Shown: positions 31,201-41,224 of the stretch, in pieces
Position numbering within the stretch: the first letter of the stretch is position 1
How the letters are laid out: every line of letters starts with the position of its first letter
DNA from: Sphingobium sufflavum
Lineage (GTDB): Bacteria > Pseudomonadota > Alphaproteobacteria > Sphingomonadales > Sphingomonadaceae
Reading direction: 5' to 3'
DNA: 64,000 nucleotides
NCBI RefSeq assembly: GCF_021403115.1
Contig: NZ_JAJSSH010000010.1
Location: forward strand, 124,001-188,000
Made by a program: the position numbers and the translations under genes
Notes under the pieces: generated by a model
The model's input: only the letters and a program-made list of their open reading frames with translations
Database searches by the model: none
What the model was told of the DNA's origin: nothing

Positions 31201-31650
31201 TTATAGCCCGGCCAGATCCAATGCGGCGCGCAGCGCCAGCAGGTAGGAGTTGGCGCCGAAGCCTGCGATACTGCCCTTTGCAGCCATGCCGACATAGCTG
31301 CGATGGCGAAATTCCTCGCGCGTGTGCGGGTTGGACAGATGCACCTCGATCACCGGCACGCTGATCGCCTTGATCGCATCATATAATGCGATGGAGCTGT
31401 GGGTAAAGGCACCCGCGTTGAGCAGCACCGCTTTGGCGCCCATCGCATTGGCCTCGTGCAGCCAGTCGATCAAATGGCCTTCATGGTTGGACTGGCGGAA
31501 ATCCACGTCGACGCCTGCCTCATTCGCGGCATCCTCGACCCGGCCGGCAATATCGTCCAGCGTGTCATGGCCGTAAATGTCGGGTTCGCGCAGGCCCAGC
31601 AGATTGAGGTTGGGGCCATTGAGTACATATATGGTCGGCGTTTCGGCCAT
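31201..31650 (-). CDS. aroQ: Type II 3-dehydroquinate dehydratase
   Basis: A 149-aa shikimate-pathway enzyme. Motifs: [20 protein letters not shown] with the active-site Tyr, [33 protein letters not shown] and [16 protein letters not shown]. It leads the operon aroQ-accB-accC-arsC, an arrangement often seen in alphaproteobacteria. ATG 31650 is followed by MAETPTI; longer in-frame starts would enter thiSG on the other strand. Confidence 0.97.
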   Translation of the reverse strand: MAETPTIYVLNGPNLNLLGLREPDIYGHDTLDDIAGRVEDAANEAGVDVDFRQSNHEGHLIDWLHEANAMGAKAVLLNAGAFTHSSIALYDAIKAISVPVIEVHLSNPHTREEFRHRSYVGMAAKGSIAGFGANSYLLALRAALDLAGL

Positions 31651-31801
31651 GCCCGGTCTGTCCTTCGTCGTGAATGTTCTGGTCCAGTTGTCCTGGGCCG
31701 TAAAGGCTGTGGTTGATTGCGCGTCCTGCCCGCCTCTATATGGCGACGCTATATGGCCAATGGGCCGATGTTGCAAAACCGAAAGGAAGCGAGTGCCTGC
31801 C

Positions 31802-32821
31802 ATGACCATTGACGGAACCATCGGTATCAGGGTCAATGGCGAGCATCGCCGCATCCGCCAGGGCATGACGATCGCGGATCTCGCCAATTCGCTGGGGTTG
31901 GCGCCGGAGAAGGTGGCGGTCGAGCGGAATCTGGAAATCGTGCCCCGCTCCACCATCGCTACTGTCGTGATCGAGGACGCCGACGAGATCGAGATCGTGC
32001 ATTTCGTGGGCGGTGGAGATCATGCTGTCGCACCGGCTGCGGAGGGTAAGGCGGACGATAGCTGGACCGTAGCGGGCCAGACGTTCCGTTCGCGTCTGAT
32101 CGTGGGAACCGGGAAATATAAGGACTTTGCCCAGAACGCCGCGGCGCTGGAGGCGTCTGGCGCGGAAATCGTCACGGTTGCGGTGCGCCGGGTCAATGTC
32201 TCCGATCCCAATGCGCCAAGGCTGACCGACTTCATCGACCCGAAGAAGGTGACATATCTTCCTAATACAGCCGGCTGTTTCACTGCCGACGATGCGATTC
32301 GCACCCTCCGTCTTGCTCGTGAGGCAGGTGGCTGGGAGTTGGTTAAGTTGGAAGTATTGGGCGAGGCCCGCACCCTCTATCCCGATATGCGAGAGACGCT
32401 CAAGGCAACGGAAGTCCTCGTGAAGGAAGGCTTCAAGCCGATGGTCTATTGCGTGGATGACCCGATCGCCGCGAAGCAATTGGAAGAAGCGGGTGCGGTC
32501 GCCATCATGCCGCTCGGCGCGCCTATCGGTTCCGGTCTGGGTATCCAGAATCGCGTGACCATCCGCCTGATCGTCGAGGGGGCGAAGGTTCCCGTGCTGG
32601 TCGATGCTGGCGTGGGCACCGCGTCGGATGCCGCTGTCGGCATGGAGTTGGGCTGCGAAGGCATATTGATGAACACCGCTATTGCGGAGGCAAAAGATCC
32701 CGTCCTGATGGCGCGCGCCATGCGGCTGGCCGTCGAGGGCGGGCGCGCGGCCTATCTCGCCGGTCGCATGGGGCGGCGCATGTATGCCGATCCCTCCAGC
32801 CCGCTGGCTGGCCTGATCTGA
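31802..32821 (+). CDS. thiG: ThiS-ThiG fusion: sulfur carrier and thiazole synthase
   Basis: A 339-aa protein. Residues 1-75 are a ThiS ubiquitin-fold domain ([20 protein letters not shown] to [11 protein letters not shown]). After a linker, the ThiG barrel follows: [40 protein letters not shown] with the Schiff-base Lys, and [20 protein letters not shown]. It makes the thiazole of thiamine. ThiS normally needs a free C-terminal GG for thiocarboxylate; here GGG is internal. No TPP riboswitch motif was found upstream. Confidence 0.95.
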   Translation: MTIDGTIGIRVNGEHRRIRQGMTIADLANSLGLAPEKVAVERNLEIVPRSTIATVVIEDADEIEIVHFVGGGDHAVAPAAEGKADDSWTVAGQTFRSRLIVGTGKYKDFAQNAAALEASGAEIVTVAVRRVNVSDPNAPRLTDFIDPKKVTYLPNTAGCFTADDAIRTLRLAREAGGWELVKLEVLGEARTLYPDMRETLKATEVLVKEGFKPMVYCVDDPIAAKQLEEAGAVAIMPLGAPIGSGLGIQNRVTIRLIVEGAKVPVLVDAGVGTASDAAVGMELGCEGILMNTAIAEAKDPVLMARAMRLAVEGGRAAYLAGRMGRRMYADPSSPLAGLI

Positions 32822-32938
32822 TCACATCCGTCGCAACCACCTGCAACTCATCGCATTTCCTGGTTTTCGCGGGAACGGGTGACGGGCGTGCTCGTTAAGA
32901 TCTCATTCGGTTTGAATAGAGATCTGGAGGACGCTGAC

Positions 32939-33121
32939 ATGGGTGAGCTGATCGACAAGGCCAAGGGCGCCGTGAATGACGCTATCGGCAAGGGCAAGGA
33001 AGAGCATGGTCGCAAGACCGGCGATGATGCGCTCGTTGCAGAGGGCAAGGTTCAGCAAGCAAAGGGCGCCGGACAGAAGCTGAAGGGCGCTATCAAGGGT
33101 GCACTTGGCGACAACATCTGA
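32939..33121 (+). CDS. CsbD-like stress protein
   Basis: A 60-aa protein from ATG 32939 with GGAGG 11 bases before: MGELIDKAKGAVNDAIGKGK, EEHGRKTGDDALVAEGKVQQ and AKGAGQKLKGAIKGA are the CsbD repeat pattern. CsbD proteins are hydrophilic, induced by stress in other bacteria, and of unclear function. The gene stands alone with its own terminator. Confidence 0.88.
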   Translation: MGELIDKAKGAVNDAIGKGKEEHGRKTGDDALVAEGKVQQAKGAGQKLKGAIKGALGDNI

Positions 33122-33158
33122 ATTATCCTGTTCGAAGCCCAGAGGCTTCGGGTCGCAG

Positions 33159-33192
33159 AGGGGCCGTCCTGCTAGTCGGGGCGGCCCTTTTT
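33159..33192 (+). terminator. Terminator after the CsbD-like gene
   Basis: AGGGGCCGTCC and GGGGCGGCCCT form a GC-rich stem, followed by TTTTT. It lies 38 bases after the stop, behind a smaller hairpin (CGAAGCC/GGCTTCG). Confidence 0.82.
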
Positions 33193-33271
33193 CCTTGCAA
33201 GCCATGCGGACTTCCGCCTAATCGGGATAGGTCAACTTGCACTGCAACATGGGTCAAGAGGGGCCATACCC

Positions 33272-33979
33272 GTGAAAAAAATCTATCCCGATGCTGCGGC
33301 CGCGCTGGACGGTTTGCTGTTTGATGGCATGCAAATATGTTCGGGCGGATTTGGCCTGTGCGGCATCCCCGAACGATTGATCGACGCGGTTCTGGAAAGC
33401 GGCGTCAAAGATATTGTGGCTGTTTCCAATAATGCTGGGATAGACAATGAGGGGCTGGGCAAGCTCCTCCGCACGCGCCAGATCAGGAAGATGATCTCTT
33501 CCTATGTCGGCGAGAACAAGGAATTCGAGCGGCAGTATCTTTCGGGCGAACTGGAAGTGGAATTCTGTCCGCAGGGCACCCTGGCCGAACGCTGTCGGGC
33601 TGGCGGTGCGGGTATCCCCGGCTTTTATACCAAGACGGGCGTTGGGACGCTGGTTGCCGAGGGCAAGGAAGTGAAGACCTTCGACGGTCAGGATTATATC
33701 CTGGAGCGGGGAATCTTCGCCGATCTCGCGATCATTAAGGGGTGGAAGGCGGACGAGGCGGGTAACCTGATCTTTCGCAAGACGGCGCGCAATTTCAACC
33801 AGCCGATGGCGACCGCCGCCAAAATCTGCGTCGCGGAGGTGGAGGAGATTGTTCCGGTGGGTAGCCTCGACCCCGATGCCATCCATGTGCCGGGCATTTA
33901 TGTGAAGCGCCTGATCTTGGGTGCGCCCTATGACAAGAAGATAGAGTTTCGAACCGTTCGCGAGAGGGAGGGCGCATAA
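33272..33979 (+). CDS. scoA: 3-oxoacid CoA-transferase subunit A
   Basis: A 235-aa protein with GTG start at 33272 and AGAGGGG before it. Signatures: [60 protein letters not shown] and [20 protein letters not shown]. Together with subunit B it transfers CoA from succinyl-CoA to acetoacetate or a similar 3-oxoacid, linking ketone-body use or PHB turnover to acetyl-CoA. Subunit B follows with a one-base overlap. Confidence 0.95.
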   Translation: MKKIYPDAAAALDGLLFDGMQICSGGFGLCGIPERLIDAVLESGVKDIVAVSNNAGIDNEGLGKLLRTRQIRKMISSYVGENKEFERQYLSGELEVEFCPQGTLAERCRAGGAGIPGFYTKTGVGTLVAEGKEVKTFDGQDYILERGIFADLAIIKGWKADEAGNLIFRKTARNFNQPMATAAKICVAEVEEIVPVGSLDPDAIHVPGIYVKRLILGAPYDKKIEFRTVREREGA

Positions 33980-34614
33980 TGGCCTGGACACGCGATGAAA
34001 TGGCGGCCCGCGCGGCGCGCGAGTTGCAGGACGGTTTCTACGTCAATCTGGGTATCGGCATTCCGACGCTGGTCGCGAATTATATCCCGGATGGCGTGGA
34101 AGTGACGCTCCAGTCCGAGAATGGCATGCTGGGTATAGGCCCCTTCCCCCTGGCCGGGGACGAGGATGCCGACCTCATCAACGCGGGGAAGCAGACGATT
34201 AGCGAACTGGCATCGTCCAGCTATTTCGGATCGTCTGACAGCTTCGCAATGATCCGGGGCGGCCATATCGACCTGACCGTGTTGGGCGCGATGGAAGTCG
34301 CGGAGAATGGCGACATTGCCAACTGGATGATCCCCGGCAAGATGATCAAGGGTATGGGCGGTGCGATGGATCTGGTCGCGGGCGTCAAGAAGATCATTGT
34401 GGTGATGGAACATACCAGCAAGAATGGCGATCCCAAGTTCATTCCATCCTGCACCCTGCCGCTGACCGGCAAGAATGTGGTCGATATGATCGTGACAGAC
34501 CTCGCTGTCTTCCAGCGTCCGGATCATGACACGCCTTTCCGTCTCGTGGAACTGGCACCGGGCGTGACGGTGGAGGAAGTGGCCGCCAAGACGACGGCGC
34601 ATTACACCGTCTGA
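33979..34614 (+). CDS. scoB: 3-oxoacid CoA-transferase subunit B
   Basis: A 211-aa protein: [32 protein letters not shown] with the catalytic Glu that forms the CoA thioester, and [20 protein letters not shown]. It completes the enzyme of the gene before it, sharing the last base of that stop with its own start. Which 3-oxoacid is used cannot be told from sequence. Confidence 0.95.
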   Translation: MAWTRDEMAARAARELQDGFYVNLGIGIPTLVANYIPDGVEVTLQSENGMLGIGPFPLAGDEDADLINAGKQTISELASSSYFGSSDSFAMIRGGHIDLTVLGAMEVAENGDIANWMIPGKMIKGMGGAMDLVAGVKKIIVVMEHTSKNGDPKFIPSCTLPLTGKNVVDMIVTDLAVFQRPDHDTPFRLVELAPGVTVEEVAAKTTAHYTV

Positions 34615-34764
34615 CAGGGACGAAGCAGGGCAGGGGCACCGACAACCACTCACGCAGGCGCCGCCAGAAAGCGGTTGAGTGGGAGCGCCGGGCAAGGCAT
34701 GTCCCTCCCATGGAGCAGGTTGCTTCCAGTGCGCAGGGCGAAGGATTAAGACTTGCTGGGTTTC

Positions 34765-35880
34765 ATGGCGTCCGAGCAGCCTGCACTACAGCAGGAAGGT
34801 GTGCTCGAACTGGCGGTGATCGTTCCCGTCCTCAACGAGGTCGGTAATATCCGCAAGATGGTGGATGCGCTTGGCGAAACGCTGGGGGCGATCAACTGGG
34901 AAGTGATATTCGTGGATGATGGCTCCACGGATGGCACGATCGCCGAGATCGACACGCTGGCCCTGTGCCATCGGCATGTTCGCGCCATCAAGCGGTACAA
35001 TCGCAAGGGGCTGGCGTCCGCCGTGGTGGACGGCGCGATGAGCACGGCAGCGCCCGTTGTCGCGGTCATCGATGGTGATATGCAGCATGATGAGCGGCAC
35101 CTCCCCGCCATGTATCGCGCGATTGCGGAGGATCGATCCGACATGGTGATCGGCACGCGCTATTCGGGCGGTGGTACGGCGGATGGGTTCAGTGCGACGC
35201 GATTGAGGGGGAGTCTGGCGGTTACGCGGTTTACCAATGTGATCATGCGGACCCGATGCTCCGACCCGATGAGTGGTTTCTTTGCGATACGGCGCGACCG
35301 GCTAGTCGAGGTGCAGCCTCGCCTGTCCGGCATTGGTTTCAAGATCATGCTCGATATTCTGGTGAGCAGCAGGCAGGGATTTCGAGTGACCGAGCAGCCC
35401 TATGATTTTCGCAGTCGGCAGAGCGGCGACAGCAAGATGAGTGCTAAGGTCCTGATCGACCTGTTCGTTTTCTTCATCGACAAGACGGCGGGCCGTATAT
35501 TGCCGACGCGGTTGATCCTGTTCCTGATGGTCGGGACGCTGGGTGTGCTGGTGCATCTGGCGGTGTTGCGGGCTGTGCTGGGGCTGGGCCATGCTTTCCC
35601 GGTTGCACAGACCATGGCCGTGCTGGTCGCCATCGCCTTCAATTTCGCGCTGAACAACATGGTCACCTATGCGAGCCAGCGGTTGCGCGGCTGGGCGATG
35701 GTCAAGGGGTTGCTGTCTTTCTACCTTGTCTGTGGAACGGGCGCGCTCGCCAACATCGGTGTCGGCTCCCTGATGTTCAACAGCCATTCGACATGGTGGC
35801 TGGCCGGTATCGCGGGCGGGGCAACCGGCGCGATCTGGAACTATGCCGCTTCCTCCCTCCTGACCTGGCGCATGAAATAA
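34765..35880 (+). CDS. Family 2 glycosyltransferase with C-terminal GtrA domain
   Basis: A 371-aa membrane protein. The N-terminal 230 residues are a GT2 domain of dolichyl/polyprenyl-phosphate glycosyltransferase type (LAVIVPVLNEVGNIRKMVDA, VIFVDDGSTDGT, AVIDGDMQHDERHLPAMYRA). From about residue 250 a GtrA-like domain with four membrane segments follows (TRLILFLMVGTLGVLVHLAV). Such enzymes load a sugar on a lipid carrier and flip it for surface glycan modification. The next gene is a GT-C type transferase that could use it. ATG 34765 is preferred to a TTG 12 bases upstream. Confidence 0.92.
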   Translation: MASEQPALQQEGVLELAVIVPVLNEVGNIRKMVDALGETLGAINWEVIFVDDGSTDGTIAEIDTLALCHRHVRAIKRYNRKGLASAVVDGAMSTAAPVVAVIDGDMQHDERHLPAMYRAIAEDRSDMVIGTRYSGGGTADGFSATRLRGSLAVTRFTNVIMRTRCSDPMSGFFAIRRDRLVEVQPRLSGIGFKIMLDILVSSRQGFRVTEQPYDFRSRQSGDSKMSAKVLIDLFVFFIDKTAGRILPTRLILFLMVGTLGVLVHLAVLRAVLGLGHAFPVAQTMAVLVAIAFNFALNNMVTYASQRLRGWAMVKGLLSFYLVCGTGALANIGVGSLMFNSHSTWWLAGIAGGATGAIWNYAASSLLTWRMK

Positions 35881-35892
35881 CGGGCTTCTGAC

Positions 35893-37419
35893 GTGGCTTC
35901 GGGGCTTGAGCGGTCGCGTCTGGCCGGAACATGGCGTGACGCGATGATCATCCTGCTGGCAGTCTTCGCCTTGCGTTGTATCGCGCTGGGCAATCCGAAC
36001 ATCCATGTGGATGAGGACTTCTACCTGCTGGTGGGCAGGAAGATGTGGGAGGGCGCTTTGCCCTTCGTTGACATCTGGGATCGCAAGCCGATCGGTTTGT
36101 TCCTGATCTATGCGGTGGCAGCACCTTTGGGCAACGGGGTGCTGGCCTATCAATGTCTCGCCACGCTGTCCGTCATGGTAACCAGCCTGATCCTCTATCG
36201 CATGGGCCGCTGTTATGCGGATCGCCCCACGGCCGTTCTGGCTGCCATCGTCTATCCCACGATATTGAACCTGTTCGAGGGGGTGGGTGGGCAGTCGCCG
36301 GTTTTCTATAATCTGCCGATGACGGCGGCGGCAGCGATGCTGATGAGCCTGTTCATCGAGCGGGATCATGTGCCGTTCCGGCGTCTGGTGAGCCGGGGCG
36401 TGCTCGCGATGCTGCTGGTGGGGATCGCGCTCCAGGTCAAATATAGCGTGGTGGGCGAGGGGGGCGCTTTTGGCCTGATGCTGTTGTGGCTGGCGTGGCG
36501 ACGCAGCAGTGTTGTGGCGGCTCTCGGCTGCGGACTGCTGTGGGCGGGGATCGCGCTGGCGCCGACGCTGCTGGCGTTTGGCTATTATGCGTTGCAGGGG
36601 CAGGCTGAAGCCTTTCTGTTCGCCAATTTCCTGTCTATCGCCTTGCGAGGAGGGGAGGAGGCATCCGTGCTGGCTCCGCGCTTGCTGGAGATATTCAAGG
36701 TGTTGGCGCTGCCTCTGGGCTTTGCGCTGGCGGGACTATGGGCGCGCCTTTCGGGTTGGCGGGGATTGGCGCTGTCGGACGCGCATCGTTTCATCCTGTT
36801 CTGGAACGGGGCGGCCTGGCTGACCTTTGCCGGGTTTGGTACCTATTTCACCCATTATGCTCTGGCGCTGGCCGGACCGGTCGCGCTGGCCTTTGCTTTC
36901 TCCAGCGGATTGTGGCTGCGGTTTCGCAGTGTCTGTATCGTCGCAGGAGCCGTCGCCAGCATCGTGGTGGTGCGGGGCGATCTGGCCTATCGTGGCGGTC
37001 CCGATGCGCTGCGGGAGATGGCGCGGGCGATGCGGGATACGCGCAATTGCCCCTATGTCTATGCGGGGTCGGCGATGCTGTACACGCTGGGGGACTTCTG
37101 CCTTCCGACGCGCTTTGCCTTTCCCTATCACCTGAATCTGACACGGGAATATCGGGCGTTGGGGGTTGATGCGGATGCGGAGTTGCACAAGATAACCAAC
37201 CGGATGCCTGATTATATGGTGGCGATCACGCCCCCGCCTGCGGACCTGCGGCCGGATGTCGACCGGGCCATGCATATCTTGTTACGGAAACGGTATGATG
37301 AGGTGATGCGCTATCATCAGGGTGGGGGGCATTATGTCGTGCTGTACCATCTGAAGCCTGGCTTTGTGCCGTTGCCCAATGCGGTCGATTATGGTCGGGA
37401 GGCCACCGGGCGGCCCTGA
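35893..37419 (+). CDS. Polytopic GT-C (family 39-like) glycosyltransferase
   Basis: A 508-aa membrane protein with about ten hydrophobic segments. The first extracytoplasmic loop has [20 protein letters not shown] and [12 protein letters not shown], the acidic metal-binding motif and the pattern of PMT/ArnT-like transferases. It probably moves a sugar from a polyprenyl carrier to a surface acceptor. GTG start at 35893, 12 bases after the GT2-GtrA gene, so the two form an operon. The C-terminal 110 residues are a soluble domain of unknown type. Confidence 0.85.
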   Translation: MASGLERSRLAGTWRDAMIILLAVFALRCIALGNPNIHVDEDFYLLVGRKMWEGALPFVDIWDRKPIGLFLIYAVAAPLGNGVLAYQCLATLSVMVTSLILYRMGRCYADRPTAVLAAIVYPTILNLFEGVGGQSPVFYNLPMTAAAAMLMSLFIERDHVPFRRLVSRGVLAMLLVGIALQVKYSVVGEGGAFGLMLLWLAWRRSSVVAALGCGLLWAGIALAPTLLAFGYYALQGQAEAFLFANFLSIALRGGEEASVLAPRLLEIFKVLALPLGFALAGLWARLSGWRGLALSDAHRFILFWNGAAWLTFAGFGTYFTHYALALAGPVALAFAFSSGLWLRFRSVCIVAGAVASIVVVRGDLAYRGGPDALREMARAMRDTRNCPYVYAGSAMLYTLGDFCLPTRFAFPYHLNLTREYRALGVDADAELHKITNRMPDYMVAITPPPADLRPDVDRAMHILLRKRYDEVMRYHQGGGHYVVLYHLKPGFVPLPNAVDYGREATGRP

Positions 37420-37540
37420 TCCGGGATAAGGCCGCAGGAAATCGGGTGTGCAGGACCGCAGCTCGCTGGGCGGGCATCGGGATCGCCGGCGGTCGGGAAA
37501 GTTCAGGGTGGACGGATGGATATGCCGGAGGCAGTCCTGC

Positions 37541-37640
37541 ACGCCACGCCACGCCACGCCACGCCACGCCACGCCACGCCACGCCACGCCACGCCACGCC
37601 ACGCCACGCCACGCCACGCCACGCCACGCCACGCCACGCC
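37541..37640. repeat. Perfect (ACGCC)20 pentanucleotide array
   Basis: One hundred bases made of 20 uninterrupted copies of ACGCC. Such perfect arrays are prone to slippage; pentamer repeats are used for phase variation in some bacteria, but no gene reads through or starts near it that I can support. Confidence 0.97.
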
Positions 37641-37707
37641 ACGGCACAGCAGTTGCGGGGCGGCGCGGGGCTGAGATGCGGGTAACGCGCATAACCTGGC
37701 CACATGA

Positions 37708-37791
37708 GGCATCGTCTCAAGGGGCATCGTCTCAAGGGCCAGGGACGCATGAGGCATCGCCGCATGAGGTATTGCCGCATGAGGCAGGGAC
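37708..37791. repeat. 15-bp minisatellites
   Basis: GGCATCGTCTCAAGG occurs twice in tandem (37708-37722, 37723-37737). GCATGAGGCATCGCC and two variants follow in tandem at 37747, 37762 and 37777. Both share the GGCATCG core. Confidence 0.9.
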
Positions 37792-38044
37792 GTAAGGGGC
37801 AGGCGGGACAGGCGGGCCAGGAAAAAGTGTCGCAAGGCACAAGGATGTGGGGAAACCTGAGCAGGGGGGCGGCACCGTAACGGGCGAGCACCCAAAGGAC
37901 CAGAATCCAAAGGCCAGCGCCGTGAAAGACAGGGCCGCGCAGGACAGGGCAGCGGGGGACAGCGCAGGGATGCAACGTGGAGTGCGTCGCGCGAACGGCA
38001 AACGCGGTGGCGGGCAGGAGCGGGCAGGGCAGGTAGGCCGGTAC

Positions 38045-38083
38045 GGCAGGGCAGGGCAGGGCAGGGCAGGGCAGGCAGGGCAG
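38045..38083. repeat. GGCAG pentanucleotide array
   Basis: Six perfect GGCAG units at 38045-38074, then a 4-base unit and one more copy; related GGCAG words precede it from about 38012. It is the second pentamer array in the same non-coding region. Confidence 0.9.
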
Positions 38084-38320
38084 CCCACAACACACAGGCC
38101 GAACAATCCCGAAAGGCTGCGCGTACCGGCAACAGGACCGCTGGCCCTCAAGCCGCACAGGAGGGGGCGCAATCCTCCCCATCCGATCCTATATGGCGGG
38201 TAAGCCATGCGAACAGGCGGACAGAGCCACGCCCGCCATGCGGATAAAGCCGATTGCCATCGGTCCCACCGCACAAATAGTCTTTCGTGGGCACGGGCGA
38301 GACGCTAGGGAGAACGGATT

Positions 38321-39772
38321 ATGACACATCCGACGACCTTGTACGAAAAAATCTGGAACGCGCATGTCATCGACCGGCGCGACGATGGCACCTGTCTGAT
38401 CTATATCGACCGCCATCTGGTCCATGAAGTGACCAGCCCGCAGGCGTTCGAGGGGCTGCGCCTCGCCGGGCGACCGGTGCGGCGGCCCGACCTGACGCTG
38501 GCGGTGCCCGACCATAACCTGCCCACCACGGCGCGGGTCGATGCGGCGGGCCACCGCCTGCCCATCGCGGACAAGGAAAGCGCGCAGCAGCTCGCCGCGC
38601 TGGAGGCCAATGCGCCTTCCTTTGGCATCAAATATTTCGGCGCGACGGCGGCGGAGCAGGGCATCGTGCATGTGGTGGGACCGGAGCAGGGCTTTACCCT
38701 GCCGGGCACCACGCTGGTGTGCGGCGACAGCCACACGGCGGCGCATGGCGCGCTGGGCGCGCTGGCGTTCGGCATCGGCACCAGCGAGGTGGAGCATGTC
38801 CTCGCCACGCAGACGTTGCTGCTGAAACAGTCCAAGTCGATGGAAATCCGCGTCGACGGCACGCTGGGTTTCGGCGTCACGCCCAAGGATGTGGTGCTGG
38901 CGATCATCGGCAAGACGGGCGCGGCGGGCGGCACCGGCTATGTGCTGGAATATCGCGGCGACACCTTCCGCAACATGAGCATCGAGGGTCGGCTGACCGT
39001 CGCCAACATGGCGATCGAGGGCGGCGCGCGGTCGGGCCTGTTCGCGCCGGACGAAAAGACGTTCGAGTATCTGAAGGGCCGCCCGATGGCCCCGCAGGGC
39101 GCGGACTGGGATGCGGCGGTCGCCTACTGGCGCACGCTGCACACGGATGAGGGCGCGCATTTCGACCGCACCGTCACGCTGGCCGCATCGGACATCGCGC
39201 CGACCGTCACATGGGGCACCAGCCCGGAGGATGTGGTTGCGATCACCGGTGTCGTGCCCGATCCCGAAAGCTTCGAGGATGCGTCCAAGCGCGTCGCGGC
39301 GGCCAAGTCGCTCGACTATATGGGCCTGCGCGCCGGGCAGCGGATGCAGGACATCGCCATCCAGCATATCTTTATCGGCAGTTGCACCAACAGCCGCATC
39401 GAGGATCTGCGCGCCGCCGCATCCGTGGTGCGGGGCCGCCATATCGCGGGCAGCATCAAGCAGGCGCTGGTCGTGCCCGGCTCCGGCCTGGTCAAGCGGC
39501 AGGCGGAAAGCGAAGGGCTGGACCGTATCTTCATCGAGGCCGGTTTCGAATGGCGCGAGCCGGGCTGCTCGGCCTGCCTCGGCATGAACCCGGACAAGGT
39601 GCCGGCGGGCGAACATTGCGCATCGACCAGCAACCGCAACTTCATGGGCCGGCAGGGTCCGGGATCGCGGACGCACCTGGTCTCGCCCCTGATGGCGGCG
39701 GCGGCGGCGGTCGAAGGGCGGCTGGCGGACGTGCGCGACATGATGACGGAAGAAAAGGCAGGGGTCGCATGA
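38321..39772 (+). CDS. leuC: 3-isopropylmalate dehydratase large subunit
   Basis: A 483-aa aconitase-family enzyme for leucine synthesis. [20 protein letters not shown] is the usual start, [20 protein letters not shown] carries an active-site region, and the [4Fe-4S] cysteines are in [20 protein letters not shown] and [11 protein letters not shown]. It acts with LeuD, whose gene follows after one small gene. Downstream genes are coupled by ATGA overlap. Confidence 0.98.
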   Translation: MTHPTTLYEKIWNAHVIDRRDDGTCLIYIDRHLVHEVTSPQAFEGLRLAGRPVRRPDLTLAVPDHNLPTTARVDAAGHRLPIADKESAQQLAALEANAPSFGIKYFGATAAEQGIVHVVGPEQGFTLPGTTLVCGDSHTAAHGALGALAFGIGTSEVEHVLATQTLLLKQSKSMEIRVDGTLGFGVTPKDVVLAIIGKTGAAGGTGYVLEYRGDTFRNMSIEGRLTVANMAIEGGARSGLFAPDEKTFEYLKGRPMAPQGADWDAAVAYWRTLHTDEGAHFDRTVTLAASDIAPTVTWGTSPEDVVAITGVVPDPESFEDASKRVAAAKSLDYMGLRAGQRMQDIAIQHIFIGSCTNSRIEDLRAAASVVRGRHIAGSIKQALVVPGSGLVKRQAESEGLDRIFIEAGFEWREPGCSACLGMNPDKVPAGEHCASTSNRNFMGRQGPGSRTHLVSPLMAAAAAVEGRLADVRDMMTEEKAGVA

Positions 39773-39900
39773 AGAAGATTTTCTGGGTGCTGGCGCTGGG
39801 CGCCGTGGCGAGCGCGGCGATGGCGGTCGGGCTGGGCCGGGCCGCCGACGTCAAGCCCGCAAAGCTGGCGCGACCCGCCGGGCAGCAGGCCGCGCGCTGA
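39769..39900 (+). CDS. 43-aa membrane or secreted peptide between leuC and leuD
   Basis: ATG 39769 overlaps the leuC stop (ATGA), and its own TGA at 39898-39900 shares a base with the leuD start. The peptide [20 protein letters not shown] followed by GLGRAAD looks like a signal anchor with a short polar tail. The double coupling means it should be translated with leuC-leuD. It may be a real micropeptide or a device to keep coupling. No family is known to me. Confidence 0.62.
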   Translation: MKKIFWVLALGAVASAAMAVGLGRAADVKPAKLARPAGQQAAR

Positions 39901-40493
39901 TGGACGCCGTCCACCATATCGAGGGGCGCGCCTATCCGCTGGGCCTCAAGAATGTCGATACCGACATGATTATCGCGGCGGAGTGGCTGAAGACCATTTC
40001 GCGCACGGGACTGGGCAAGGGCGCGTTTGCCGCGCTGCGCACCGCGCCCGACAATGTGTTCGACGATCCGACCTATGCCGGCTCGCCCATCGTGATCGCG
40101 GGCGATAATTTCGGATGCGGGTCCAGCCGGGAACATGCGGCATGGGCGATGCTGGACATGGGTATCACGGCGGTGATCGCGCCCAGTTTTTCGGACATCT
40201 TCTCCGGCAATGCGTTCAAGAACGGCATTTTGACGGTGATCCTGCCGCAGGACGCCATCGATCGGCTGATCGAGGTGGCAAAGACCGACGCGATCCACAT
40301 CGACTTGGACAGCCAGACGGTGACGACGCCGTTTCAGGACCGCTTCACCTTCGAAATCGACGCCTTTCGCAAACATTGCCTGACCAACGGGCTGGACGAA
40401 ATCGGCCTGACTTTGGGGCAGAGCGACAAGATTGGCGTGTTCGAACAATCCGATGGTGCGGCCCGCCCCTGGCTGGTCCCGGCCCACGCCTGA
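39900..40493 (+). CDS. leuD: 3-isopropylmalate dehydratase small subunit
   Basis: A 197-aa protein, the swivelling domain partner of Leu[41 protein letters not shown] and [20 protein letters not shown] are diagnostic. Completes the leucine-pathway enzyme. Confidence 0.98.
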   Translation: MDAVHHIEGRAYPLGLKNVDTDMIIAAEWLKTISRTGLGKGAFAALRTAPDNVFDDPTYAGSPIVIAGDNFGCGSSREHAAWAMLDMGITAVIAPSFSDIFSGNAFKNGILTVILPQDAIDRLIEVAKTDAIHIDLDSQTVTTPFQDRFTFEIDAFRKHCLTNGLDEIGLTLGQSDKIGVFEQSDGAARPWLVPAHA

Positions 40494-40619
40494 CGGTTCG
40501 CTTTCCCTGAATTTCCGTCCCCGGTCTTGCCGCGATTTCGCGCCTGTCCTACCTGCTAGGGACGGGCGCCTTCATCGGGGGCAGGCCGGTGGTTTCTTCC
40601 GATCAAACGAGGATGTGCA

Positions 40620-40943
40620 ATGACGACTTTTGATGACCGGGAGCGCGCATTTGAGGCCAAGTTCGCGCACGATCAGGACATGCAGTTCCGTGTGACCGCG
40701 CGCCGCAACCGCCTGCTGGGCGAATGGGCGGCGGCCGCGATGAAGCTGACCCCGGCGGAAACCGACGCCTATCGCAAGGCGGTCGTGCAGGCCGATTTCG
40801 AGGAAGCGGGCGACGAGGATGTGGTGCGCAAAGTGTTGGGCGACCTGATCTCCGCGGGCACCGACCTCGACGAGGCGGCGGTTCGCACCGCGCTGGCCGA
40901 GAAGTCGGCCGAGGCGCGCCGCCAGATCATGCACGAAAGCTGA
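40620..40943 (+). CDS. F1F0-ATPase inhibitor subunit zeta (DUF1476)
   Basis: A 107-aa protein: MTTFDDRERAFEAKFAHDQD, FRVTARRNRLLGEWAAAAMK and then an all-helical acidic region. This is the alphaproteobacterial zeta subunit that inserts its N-terminus into the F1 catalytic interface and prevents ATP hydrolysis. The gene stands between leuD and bolA rather than with atp genes. It is a good marker of the bacterial class. Confidence 0.93.
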   Translation: MTTFDDRERAFEAKFAHDQDMQFRVTARRNRLLGEWAAAAMKLTPAETDAYRKAVVQADFEEAGDEDVVRKVLGDLISAGTDLDEAAVRTALAEKSAEARRQIMHES

Positions 40944-40957
40944 GCGGAGCCGATCCC

Positions 40958-41191
40958 ATGCCCATGGCCGCCGACGATATTGCGCAGATGATCCGCGCCG
41001 CCATCCCCGATGCCGAGGTGGAGATCACCGACCTGGCGGGGGACGGCGACCATTATGCCGCCCGTGTGGTGGCGGAGAGCTTTCGCGGCAAGACCCGCAT
41101 CGCACAGCAGCGCGAAGTCTATGACGCGCTGGGCGGGCGCATGGGCGGCGTGCTCCATGCCTTGCAACTGACCACCGCCGTTCCCAATTGA
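40958..41191 (+). CDS. bolA: BolA family protein
   Basis: A 77-aa protein: DIAQMIRAAIPDAEVEITDL, GDGDHYAARVVAESFRGKTR and RMGGVLHALQLTT. These small proteins pair with monothiol glutaredoxins to bind a [2Fe-2S] cluster; the Grx partner is the next gene. The His residues near the C-terminus (VLHALQL) and in GDGDHY are the ligand candidates. ATG 40958 or 40964. Confidence 0.93.
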   Translation: MPMAADDIAQMIRAAIPDAEVEITDLAGDGDHYAARVVAESFRGKTRIAQQREVYDALGGRMGGVLHALQLTTAVPN

Positions 41192-41224
41192 GGGACAGCC
41201 TATCAACGTCGGGCGGCAACGCCC

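Larger units (their letters stand above)
37420..38320. other. 900-bp non-coding, repeat-rich region before leuC
   Basis: No convincing gene. Both strands contain open frames of up to about 300 codons, but they encode repeated WRGVA or proline/alanine runs produced by the short repeats listed separately, and none has a plausible RBS or family. The final part, 38180-38320, should contain the leuC promoter; no clear hexamers or leader peptide were recognised. Confidence 0.65.

Noticed and set aside
31651..31801. TPP riboswitch upstream of thiSG
   Set aside because: The conserved CTGAGA and ACC-TGATC-type elements were not found in this interval.
37226..38182. Minus-strand open frame of 318 codons through the repeat region, with WRGVA repeats
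   Set aside because: The ACGCC array is open in all frames, the rest is low-complexity, part is antisense to the glycosyltransferase gene and no start signal is seen.
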